A DNA stretch of 64,000 nucleotides from Symsagittifera roscoffensis (Eukaryota; Xenacoelomorpha; Acoela; Convolutidae). The stretch covers positions 23,419,539 through 23,483,538 of the forward strand of contig NC_087064.1 of the NCBI RefSeq assembly GCF_963678635.1. The letters run 5' to 3'. Each line of letters opens with the position of its first letter. Positions within the stretch are counted from its first letter, which is position 1. Under the pieces are notes generated by a model that saw nothing but the letters and a program-made list of their open reading frames with translations, was not told the DNA's origin and did not search any database. Made by a program: the position numbers and the translations under genes. Of the stretch, positions 1-10,700 are shown piece by piece.

Positions 1-59
1 GGTGCGGCACCACCAGTGCAGCCAAAAATGAGCGGGCAGAAGCTGCTCTGTTCGACTTG

Positions 60-1124
60 AAGAACTGTCTGTTGGTATTTTGAGTTTTTTAGTGATTCGT
101 GGTACTTATAGGCGTCTTTCAGTAGTCTTCGTGAAGTTTTTGCGTGCTGGTTAAAGACTTTGACATCAAAGAAGGTTCGGCTAAACCTTGAGCCTCATAA
201 TCCTTTTGCTTTTAAATCTAGTCGAGCGTCTTCATCAGTTGTGGTTGAATCGTTGACAAAGCTCTCGCCTTGCAACGACTGAAGTTTCGGCTCGATTTCA
301 ACATTAAAGCAAACCTCGCTCACGAGGGTGGCAAAGCTATCTCTAATTTCGTTATGCCTCGTGTGGGTGTATCCACCCTTTGCACAGTGAAGGTCGTGGG
401 TAAGGTCGAAAGATTGACCACATGCACATGTGAGTGGAATGTTGGTTGGTTCCCATCCATATCTGAGATAAATTCCATCCCGGAATTCGGATTTATTCTG
501 GTTAAAATCTGGAGAGGCAGTGCATTTAACCAATTTGAGGCTCCTTTTTCGGAGGCCAACTCAAGTGCGTATTTTTTATTGTCGCTCAAGTTGTTCAAAA
601 TGTTAGTTCTCTTTTGGTTTGTTCTCTCAGTTTTAAGTGTTTTAATTTTTGTATAGATTTTTTCTTGCTCAGGTATAGCTGTTAATGGGTCGTAAGTGTC
701 TAGGACTGACGTTGTTTAGATTGACCATTCTAAAGAGTTCTCATATAGCTTGATTTTTCAGACCACCCATTTTCAGAGACAAAGAAGCGATGTCTCTGAA
801 TTGATGGCTGATATTATCTTTACGAATTAAATTTGGAATCAGATTTTCCTGCAGTATCTTCTCGCAGGCCTGCATGTTTTCTGTGGTATTGGGGGTAGTT
901 CTAGCTGAAAACGATAATTTTCCTTATACCCCTTTGGTGTAACAGGAGTACACGTTTTGTAATGTTTTTGCGATCTTGCCAAGTTTTTCCAGTATTTTAT
1001 TATGTTCTTCTAACTGAGTTTCTAAGAAAGTTTTACATTCAGTCTCGGATCCTATGACAGAACTAAGTACTCTGGCCCCTTTCTTCATTTCAATTTCGGT
1101 ATTTTTGGATACTTTTATCGCCAC
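60..1124 (-). pseudogene. retroelement C-terminal region with Cys/His finger and nuclease-like end
   Basis: Minus-strand frames after the YSDD box continue through the thumb (1124-924) to LRYGWEPTNIPLTCACG, then CAKGGYTHTRHNEIRDSFAT. This is a Cys/His array followed by an acidic segment that ends in DEDARLDLKAKGL and, beyond a TGA, FFDVKVFNQHAK. The TGA at 192-194 stands where relatives, as I know them, have a Trp codon (TGG). The DxR/DxK segments resemble a PD-(D/E)XK nuclease, which is an inference. Confidence 0.7.
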
Positions 1125-1139
1125 ATTGTATTTTTCATC

Positions 1140-1988
1140 TTTTTACAATGAGCCGGCATTTCGATGCCTTTACATATCTAAAATATTTCCCGTGTTTGAT
1201 AATGTTGTCAAGAACTCTTCGCAGCCTTTTTAACTTATCGACTGCGTTCCCATCGTCTGAATATCATTTCTGTGTTAGGCTGTTATCGTTGACTAGTTTT
1301 ATTAAAGATAAAGTGGCTAGCCCGTACAATGCCATTGCTAATGGGTCTCCTTGTGTAGTTCCTTCTCTAGACAGGATTACTTTTTTATTTACGAAGAGTT
1401 TGGATGGATTACAGTATGAGTTCTGTATTGCTGGTAGTATCGAAGGGCATATATTTGCAATGTTTTTTAAAGCCAGCATCCGGTTTAGGGAGTTAAATGC
1501 ATTTTGCGCGTCCATCAGTACTATTGCATCGGAATCTGTTTTCTCATATTGCGTCCTAAGCGTATGAATTGCATATTGGATGCCACATTTTTGGCAAGGC
1601 ATAGTTAGAAATTCGATCCGAGTACCATAAGTTCGCTTTTTAAGCACTTTGTGATCGTTCTACCTATTATTCTGCGGTTGACTTCGCCCGTGCCAATTGG
1701 CCTAACTCCTGGATTATTATCAAGTGGAATTAGTCGACAGGCAGTATATGGTTCAAGAAGCTCATGACTTAGTATTTCTGTCGATATTGCCTGTGCTATT
1801 TTGGCTAGTGTCTTTGATATTTCAACTGACTGTTGACCAAAGTGCGTCAGTATGCGTCTCCACTCATTTGCATCCAGACCTGAGGGTCCATGAGAACCAT
1901 GTGTTGTCATGGCAGCCTTCCTAATTTTCTGGGAGTTTTTTTTTGGTCGAACGTGGATGAGTGGAAAGGGTTTGTATCTTCCGAGCAA
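1140..1988 (-). pseudogene. broken reverse transcriptase (fingers and palm)
   Basis: Frame 1988-1605 contains GPSGLDANEWRRIL and PLDNNPGVRPIGTGEVNRRI, the conserved N-terminal RT blocks of this pol family. Frame 1647-1264 contains LMDAQNAFNSLNR (motif A, catalytic Asp) and EGTTQGDPLAMALYGLATL (motif B). Just downstream a third frame gives YSDDGNAVDKLKRLR, the YxDD catalytic box with Ser in place of the usual Ala. A frameshift and an in-frame stop separate these parts. Confidence 0.85.
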
Positions 1989-2678
1989 GATGTTATATAG
2001 TTGCTGCTTACTGGCTCAGTGGGAGGGTGTTTCTCGATGAGGATTTGCTCAACAGTTTGACCTTTGACGGTTTCCTCGAGTGAAAGAACTCCCTCGGAGG
2101 TATCAGTTAATTTAGCAATAGCACTCGATATTTTCCGGTGTTCATTAATTTATTAAATTTCTGTGCTTCAGTTTCGACTTTCTTTTTTTTACTCTTTTGC
2201 AGCGCTTTTCCCTCATTAAAAAGTTCGTCCAGTTCGCCCTTTTGCCATTGCTCAAACCTTCTTGCTATAGTTTTGGAGTTCGAACCATCACTCTCCGATT
2301 TTTTTTTATATAGCATGAGGTGAGGGAATATAATTGTTGCGTGCATTGCGTATGTGTTTTCTTGTGTTTCAATTAACGAGTTGAGGGTTCTATTTAGAGT
2401 TTCTATAAAGTTAAACCCAATTTTATTTTTTTGCGAGGATCATGAAGACTGGTTTCCAGTACACTACTTGGCTGTAGATTGTTCTTATTTTATCTTTTAG
2501 TTCAGGTGTGGGATTTGACCAGGGGTCGGGTGTGGCTGCTATAGTTTCGTTGCTGTTTGCAATGGCAGGATTTTGATCGTTCGTCGAAGGAGCGTGTTGA
2601 GGTTGAGTTGGAGGGGCTTGAATGTCAGTTGTAGTGTTGTCTGTAATCAGGGAGGTGCAGCGAATGCAGCTGCAATTT

Positions 2679-2882
2679 TTAATTGTGGTCGCTGGCTCGG
2701 TTAAGGCCGCTGCATTTTACATGCATATAGGCTGCGCATGTTGTGCACCATATTCCACGGCCGCGTAGGTGGTTGTTACATATGATACAATGTGTTTGAT
2801 TGGACATTATTTGAGGAGGAACGGTATCAAAAGAATTAATAAATAATATAAGCAAGAAAATTTGTAAAGAATTCATTACCAA
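2679..2882 (-). pseudogene. retroelement PHD-like zinc finger fragment
   Basis: The 67-residue frame has the spacing C-x2-C ... W-C-x2-C-x4-H-x2-C, with CIICNNHLRGRGIWCTTCAA and HVKCSGL as the recognisable parts. That is the pattern of the PHD-like finger found in LINE ORFs. It lies between the esterase-like and RT segments, as expected for the same element. Confidence 0.6.
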
Positions 2883-2941
2883 AGAACGAGAAGTGGATGC
2901 CTTCTCGGCAGAACATTTGAGGGGTTAGATTTAAGTTAAGA

Positions 2942-3437
2942 TTAGGCGAAACAATAAGTGTGTTTGGATGAACAATTTTTTTTGATTAAGTTAAACAGCA
3001 CATAGTTATAAATGTAGAGTTTACGGTTAACATCATTGTTATTGGAGCTTTGGATTGTTTTGGAGATAATCAGGGTTTTGAGCTGGAACTTGTTTCTAAT
3101 TAGGTTGATGAAGTTTTTCCACTTTTGCTCAACTTCTTGTGGCCAGCCTATTATCATTAAACCCGGCAATTATGGTAACTGTATTAAGGCGCTTTGGTCT
3201 GTTTTGTGGAACAGTTTCATACAGATTTTGGAGTGTGGCGCCGCGGCAAGAGTGAATTGTAGATTTTACTAGAGCTGGTTTGATATATTTTGTCGTTGAT
3301 GTGCCAATTATAATCTTCTGTGAAAAGTCAGGGATGCGCCTTGCCTGGAATCGGGCATCCACCTGAAACACAGACAGCGAAGGCAACGGAGAAGCTCTTA
3401 CGTAGAAAGTTGGGGAAATGGATGGCCAATGAATCAA
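2942..3437 (-). pseudogene. retroelement ORF1-like esterase fragment
   Basis: Two overlapping minus-strand frames (3437-3129, then 3169-2942) give one broken product. Visible motifs are IIIGTSTTKYI, resembling the GDS-type nucleophile block of SGNH hydrolases, and IHSCRGATLQNLYE followed by NTVTIIAGFND, resembling the later SGNH blocks. Esterase modules of this sort occur in the first ORF of CR1-type LINEs. The usual Ser of the GDS block appears as Thr-Ser here. A frameshift near 3150 joins the two halves. Confidence 0.6.
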
Positions 3438-3729
3438 GTAGTTTAATTTAAATCTGAATCTGAGAGTTTAAAAAAATAATCAAAAAAAATTGAAAAAAAA
3501 GCGAAAAATTGATAGATAGGAACGGTACATCCTGTGGTGTTGTTGAAGGGTAGTTCCACCTGCTCACTCCTTCTTGCGTCTAGATACGCATGGGAAGCTT
3601 CACTCGCCTACGGCTGGGACGGCGAGATTTGGTTAGATAATCAGAAGAGGAAAGCCCAGCGCGCATATGATATGAAAACACACAAGCGGTAAATTTGAAC
3701 AAATCTATTGAATCAGTTTATCAGACTGG
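3438..3729. other. no gene seen
   Basis: This is the A-rich edge of the LINE remnant followed by about 150 bp of higher-GC sequence (3540-3690) with no open frame I recognise. It may be a fragment of another repeat. Confidence 0.4.
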
Positions 3730-4543
3730 CATCTTCGCCAGACTTGGCCCAGAGGTAACCAATACGCATGGGACGGCAATTGTCCTATTTTCGAAACTGA
3801 CAGGACCTGCTTTTTTTCAAACGGGAAATATTTCATTTCAAAAAAAATGTCGGCTTATTATTTATCAGTTTATGTTTTGTCGGCTGAGATGCCACATCGT
3901 ATTTTTGTTTTTGCGGTACGCTATTCACGTTTGTTTACTCGTGGAGTTTTCATTTACTTTGCTGTTAGTAACTTCTTGACTTCCTACATTTTTTTTCGCT
4001 TCTAAATTTTATTCTTGCCCAAATGATTTCTGCTCAGATTTTATCGGCTTAGTGACTTTTTGAGTCCTGTCAGGGTAAAAAAAACATAATTTTTATGCTC
4101 ACTGAATCGCACAAATTGCTAAAACTTTTATAGAAATAATAGTTTTTTCAGAGCAACATTGGCTGTTTTATAGGTTTCGGGCCAAAATTATATCGACTTA
4201 ATGGCCTCATATTGTCTTTTGATGAGCGAAAAGATTTTTTAAGTGCGTGTTGGTGTTTTTAGGGGAGGGTTGACTTCTCAGTTTTTTTAGTCTCAAGTCT
4301 TGTTGATTTTTATTTTGGCTTGAAGAATTTCTGCTAAGGTATTTTCGGCTTTGTTACCGCTTGATAAATTTTCTTTCGATTCGAATTTCGTATTCGATTG
4401 TCCTGGCGTGTTCTGTTCTTGTTTCAAAATTAGCCTGATTCATTTTGATAGATCTACTTTTTTGGACATTTTTGATTTTTTTTCCGACTTAGCGGCTTTT
4501 TGGTTTTGTATCGCAAGTAGTGCGAAGCGCAGCTTCGCCTCTT
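3730..4543 (+). repeat. tRNA-headed, hairpin-tailed retroposon
   Basis: The head at about 3740-3810 has a tRNA-like A box (gcccagaggtaacc) and B-box-like sequence (ttcgaaactga). Related heads occur at 12695, 16751, 24868 and 29005. The 3' end is the family tail: TGTATCGCAAG, then the hairpin GCGAAGCGCAGCTTCGC at 4522-4538, then CTCT. The middle is AT-rich and non-coding. It lies just upstream of the first visible LRRC45 exon. Confidence 0.65.
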
Positions 4544-4593
4544 ACTTTGAATTTTTCCCGTTTCTTTAACTCTGAATTTGACTTTTAATTTAG

Positions 4594-4772
4594 GCTAGTG
4601 CTTGAATGGAACGGACTAGGGATGTGGGATGCTTCATTTTCTGTTTTGGCTCAAGGACTGGCGGCCAATCGGGTTTTGAAACATCTTGACCTTAGATCAA
4701 ACCAGGTTTCTCATGAAGGCGCAACAGAGCTCAGTGCTGTCATTAAACAGAACCATTGCTTGGAGTCTTTAG
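4594..4772 (+). CDS. LRRC45: LRRC45 exon (LRR block)
   Basis: The acceptor is ...taatttag before 4594 and the donor is GTTTGA at 4773. The exon encodes LVLEWNGLGMWDASF, then LAANRVLKHLDLRSNQVSH and NHCLESL, which are RI-type LRR units. It ends in phase 1. The split codon with the next exon makes GAT (Asp) of the DLRWNN motif. Confidence 0.92.
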
Positions 4773-7700
4773 GTTTGAATGGATTCAATTCTTAGCTAAA
4801 TGTTAGGTAGCACCCATTCGATGTAATGTCAAGTTTTTGTATGCAGGAAATCTGAGGTATGTACATTTCAAACTTTTGTTGATCATTTTTCATCATCAAT
4901 GGAAAGTTTGGTATTCGTCATCTCTGCGCTTCATTATGCACGTTGGTTATTTTCTTGCAAAGTATTTATTGAATATTGCTTGACATTTAGATTTGCGATG
5001 GAACAACGTTGGAATATTGGGTGCACGAGCTCTCTTGACCGCTATTCCTTTCAACCAAACACTGATGTCACTGGAACTCTGTGGAAATAATATTCCTGAC
5101 GACCTGATGAAAGCAATTGGTAGCATATTTATTGTTGATTGTTTATTTTTGTTCAGTCTGCTGTCACAGGCAACAAAGAATTTAACGTAGGATAGGATTT
5201 TGCGCACTATTTTGTATATCTTACAAAAAGCTCACAGGGTATGAAATTAGAGCTCACAATCATTTGTGGTATGAAATTAGAGCCCTTTCATTGATTCGGA
5301 TTCGTATAAGATATAAGATAAAAATATGACATGTTTATTTCATGAAGTTTGAAATTAGCAACCCTATAGTGGGATATTGTCATGTTTTTCCCAGCTTTTT
5401 CAATTCTGGCCTCCATATATTAATAACCAAATCCTTTTAGTTTACAAAATACAGCAATTTTCGAGATTTTCAAAAGTTTCTAGAAAATTTTATCTTAAAA
5501 TCTATTATATATTTAAATGCGGGCTTCACTATCTCGCCATGTTTAAGCTTTTTCAACGTATTATTTTTTGCATGTTTAAGCTATATCGTATATTGCAATG
5601 GTTAAGAATTTTTTTTCGATTTTCCAATTTGATTTTAAGTGTTATTTTACCGAGTTTAAATTAAGCAGTCGAATATCGAATAAGGGGTTGCGAATTTGGC
5701 CTCCAATTTTGAATGCCCGAATCATTTTAATTAACGAGATAAGACGATTTTTGAGTTTTTTCAAACGTTTTCAGAAATTTCAAATAACAAAATAATTTAC
5801 AAAACTTGAAGTTCCCAACCGTGTAGTTGGGTGCTGTCAGAGTACTCTAAGGAGTTACAAATCTTGCCTCCAAATATGACTGTTCAATTTATTGTGGTTA
5901 TCGAGATATGACGTTTTTTGTGATTTTTTCCATAAATTTTCAGAAAAATTATTAATTTTTTTCGCAAAATCTGATTTTCCCAACCCTGTAGTTGGGTCAT
6001 GTCAGAGTAATCTCAAAGTTTGCAAATCTTGCCTCCAAATATGACTGCTCAATTCTTTGTAGTTTTCGAGATATGACGTTTTTTGTGATTTTTTTCAAAA
6101 ATTTTCAGAAAACTTAAGTTAAGATTATTTTTCTATAAATCTGAAATTTCCAACACTGTAGTTGGGTACTGTCAGAGTACTATCAAGGATCGCGAATCTC
6201 GCCTCCAAATATGACTGCTCAAATCCTTTTAGTTTTCGAGATTTGATCTTTTTTGTGGTTTTTTCAAAAATTTGCAGAAAATTTTAATTAATTCTTTCTC
6301 AAAATTTAAAAATCCCAACCTTGTAGTTGGGTGCCGTCAGAGTACTCTAAGGAGTTACAAGCGTTGCCACCAAATACGACTGTTCAAATCATTGTATTTT
6401 TTGAGATATGACGTTTTTTGATTTTTTCAAAAAATTTTCAGAAAACTTAAGTTAAGATTATTTTTCTATAAATCTGAAATTTCCAACACTGTAGTTGGGT
6501 ACTGTCAGAGTACTATCAAGGATCGCGAATCTCGCCTCCAAATATGACTGCTCAAATCCTTTTAGTTTTCGAGATTTGATCTTTTTTGTGGTTTTTTCAA
6601 AAATTTGCAGAAAATTTTAATTAATTCTTTCTCAAAATTTAAAAATCCCAACCGTGTAGTTGGGTGCCGTCAGAGTACTCTAAGGAGTTACAAGCGTTGC
6701 CACCAAATACGACTGTTCAAATCATTGTATTTTTTGAGATATGACGTTTTTTGATTTTTTCAAAAAGTTTTCAGAAAACTTATGTTATTTTTTTTGCAAA
6801 ATCTGAAATTCCTTACCCTGTAGTTAGGTCCTGTCGGAGTACTCTCAAAGATTGCAAATCTCGCCTCCAAGTTTGACTGCTCAATTCTTTGTAGTTTTCG
6901 AGATATGACGTTTGTGATTTTTTCAAAAGTTTTCAGAAAACTTAAATTATTTTTCTTCAAAGTATGAAATTCCCAACCCTGTAGTTAGGTCCTGTCAGAG
7001 TACTCTCAAGGATTGCGAATCTTGCCTCCAATTATGGTTGCTCAATTCTTTGTAGTTTTCGAGAGCTGACGTTTTTTGTGATTTTTTCAAAAATTCAGAA
7101 AGTTTATATTAATTAGTTTTCACAATTTGAATTTTCCAACGCTATAGTTCGGTGTTGTCAGGGTACTCTAAAGAGTTGCAAATCTTGCCACATACGACTG
7201 TTAAACGCGACTGCTCAAATGCTTTTAGTTTTCCGAGATATGACGTTTTTTTGATTTTTTTCAAAGTTTCTCAAAAAACTTATCTACAAAGAAATTCAAA
7301 AAAGTTTGAAACTACTGTTTTGATGCAGATGCAACCTTATTGTCAGCGTACACCCAGGCGTCTCAAATCTTGCCTTTTAATATGAATGCTCAAATCTTTT
7401 TAGTTTTCGAGATAAGACGTTTTTTTTTCAAATTTTTTTTCGGGAAACTTATTTTCAAAAAATTCACAAAATTTTGCATTCCTTACCCTATGGTAGGGTG
7501 CTCTCAGGGACTCAGTGGTTGCAAATCTGGCCTCCAAAGTTGTCCAGAGGCCCATTAAGTTTTCGAAATGACGCTTTCAAAATGGTAATAAAAAGAAAAT
7601 TTAAAAGTTCGAAATTACCAACCCTGTAATTGGGTGCAGTCAGAGTACACTAAAAGTTTGCAGATGTTTTTTTCCAAGATATGCGGTTTTTCATGAGCTG

Positions 7701-10700
7701 TCGAAAAACTTCGAAGCACCGAAGGTGCGTTAAACGCTAGTTTTATTAATTTTTGAAATTCTCACTCTGCAGTTGGGTGCTGTCAGCGTACTCTCAGGGG
7801 TTGCGAATTTTGCCTCCAAATATGACTGCTCAAAACCTAGTATTTATAATTTTTTCTTTTTCTCAAAAACTGCCTCTCTCAAATATGAGTTTTTGGATTC
7901 AATGAATTGAACCGATTTGAAAAACTCCACTGCTTAAGTCGCCACGACCAAATTGTTTTTTTTGCACATAAAGTTGTGGCTCTCGGAATAGTTAAATTTT
8001 GATTTTTGACCGTTTTGTGAATCATTTCGAATTTTCTCGAAAACTAACCTCTCGAATCCGATAATGTGGGGTCAAGGAGGATAGTGGAAAGCTCCTCTGC
8101 ATTAGTGGACACTAACAAAAAGTCTTAAGCAAGAAGTTATCGCCCTCTAAAAATTCAATTTTTTGTTTTTATGCGAATACGCCCCCAATTTTTTTGACTC
8201 CAAAAGTTTTGGCCTTCAGAACAGTAAAGAATTTTTTTTGAAAGTTTTTGACTTTTCGCTAAAATTAACCTCCCAAATCTAAGATTTTGAGATTAATCGA
8301 AATAACAGGTTGCGTGAATCCTTATTGCATAATCTTTCTGCATATTTTTCTCACTCAAAAAGTTATGATTCTCGGAATTGTCATTTTTTTGATCTGTTGA
8401 CAGTTTTTTTGAACTTTTCTCGCTAACTATCCTGCCAAATCTGATATTTTAGCTTCAATCGAATGAACAGATTGTTAAAAGCCTACCTTTATAACTGGCT
8501 ATGCCCAGTTTGTTTAAGAAAAAAGTAATGGCCTCCGAACAAGTCCAAGTTTTGAATCTGTGACAGTTTTTTAGAAACTTATTGACTTTACGCGAAAACT
8601 ACCGGTCCAATTCTCAGGTTGTGTTCAATCGAGAAACCCGAATTTGGAAATCTTCTCTGTTTAGGTGGCCATAACCTGCTGTTTGAAGAAAAATGTTTTG
8701 GATTTTGGATAGTTTCGTTTTTTCAGAACTTTCGACCGTTTTTTGGAAACTTTTTGAATTTTCTTATATTTACACAAAGAAATCTGAGATGAAAAGTTCC
8801 ATTGAATGAACGGGTTGCGATAATTGTTTCTGTAGAAGCGGTGGTTTTTTAGTTTTTTGTAAGAGAAACTTATCTCTTTGGGAAAATTGATTATCTCAAA
8901 ATTTCTTACTGTTTTCTCTTATTTTAGTAGAGAAACACCTAAGGTTTTGGTCAAAGTCCAATTTTTTAAATCACATTTTTCGTGCAGAATCATTATAGCA
9001 AATTCGTTCACTATCAAACACGTACCTCAAGTATTCCAGTTGGTTGTTTTTTATCGAGACATGCGGAAATTTAAGTTCACCTAGTTTTTTTTTCAACATT
9101 TAAAAATTTTTTCGTATGTTTTTTTAATGTTTTAGTTATACCGCAAATGGTGCGAAGCTCCGCTTCGCCTCTCTAAGAATATCCAACCGTATAGAGGACT
9201 TAAATCGAAGAATATCTCTTTTGTCAGTGTGTTTCATGGTAATGGTGTGAAGACCAAATATGTTTACTCGTGTTTTCATAGCTATTAGACTTGATCGATG
9301 TTTTTCATCGGATTCGATGTTGGGAGCGAGATACGGTAAAAAAAACCATCGCCGTTTTTGAAATACAACATGCTACAAAGTATTTATTCATAATTTTCAT
9401 TTTGATGTGCATGAGCCTGTATTTGACTAATTGCCATAAGAGTTCTGCCAGTGCTATAATAATAATACTTTTATTTTCAAGCCAAAACTTATAACCATAC
9501 ATTCTATGAAAATGTACGTTTACAATTAAGTTCGGCTTGGGAGAATACCAAAAAGGCATCAGCCTGTCGGGTGCCATGAGCAAAATTTATTTGTCTACTT
9601 TTTAAAACTAAGATCATATAGACAAAAGGACCGCAAAATTTCTTGAAATACCACAAAAACTAATAGATAAAAAAAACTGTTTGATTTGGTGTTGCTAACA
9701 ATCAAAATAAAATGAGCAAAAAATACTATAACAAAGGGATGGACCCTTCTATGCTGTTGAATCTAAATTAGATGTTCGCGATATTTCTCCGGTTTGGAGA
9801 CAGACATTGTTTTCAAGTCGCTTATAAGGTGCCTTGAGAAAGGCAGTCCAGTTCTGGGTTTCGATTCCCCGTATTTGCGTCTGAGGACGTGGTCAGACCT
9901 ATCTGCAGTCAATGTTGATATGTTGATGTTGATGGTTGTGCTGCCGGCTTGGGATGCTTCAATCACCAGTTTCTGTTTTGAGAGATCTTGTCTCTGGCGT
10001 AGAGTGTGAGTCTTCACAATGCCTTTTCGGCTATCGACACTGTCACTTTTTGAGGAACTGATTTTGGACTCTGCGTGCTCGTTTGAAGGAGTGCAGATGG
10101 TACAATTGTCAGATGAACTGTTATTGGCTGCCGATGACTTGTGTTCATCTTCGATAGTTTGGAAATTGATCGGACGGCGTGGGAGTATCTTTTTTCCCTC
10201 GATATTGTGTATTTTGGGGCTTCCTCGTTTTTCTTTCCTCCCTGCTGTCGGGTCTAAAAATGTAGTGACACGGAATAATGGGTAGAGGCCGCTGCTCTGC
10301 ATTTTGGCCATTGTTGGACTAGTCACCCATTTCAAGGCTTCTTTTTGGGTCATGAACCACGAAATGGGTTCATCGTATCCACCTCCTAATTGGACATTGT
10401 TGCTTCTCGTCGGTAGCGTCTCTTCTCCGCTGATTATTTTGTCCACTAGTTGCCGTGCCTCTTGGAGGTATCTGTTGTATGTTTTGAACTTTAAACGACT
10501 GAATTGTTTCGAGCTCAGTGAAGGGTGTTCTAGCTCATCACTTAGGTTGTGTGTACATCTAAACTCGTCCAAGTGACGGAATTTCTGCACATGTTTGTTT
10601 GACTGTACATGACTCCAGACTCCGCTCTTAACATCTAAGTGGTAGAATGGCAGCAGGTAAATTCCGAATTTGCATGCAAATTCCACGACATCAAGAATGA

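Larger units (their letters stand above)
1..3437 (-). mobile_element. decayed LINE-type retrotransposon, truncated at window start
   Basis: The minus strand reads, in order, an SGNH-esterase-like segment, a PHD-like zinc segment, a basic linker, a reverse transcriptase and a C-terminal Cys/His plus nuclease-like region. The parts sit in different frames and are broken by several frameshifts and stops, so the copy is dead. The order is the one expected of an animal non-LTR element, and CR1/L2-type first ORFs are known to carry esterase and PHD modules. I cannot fix the clade. No polyA tail or target duplication is visible, and the 3' end lies beyond base 1. Confidence 0.85.

Noticed and set aside
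3440-4593. Search for the missing N-terminal LRRC45 exons
   Set aside because: No frame with LRR consensus (LxxLxLxxN) ending in the right phase was found here or in 1-3437, so the exons are taken to lie outside the window.
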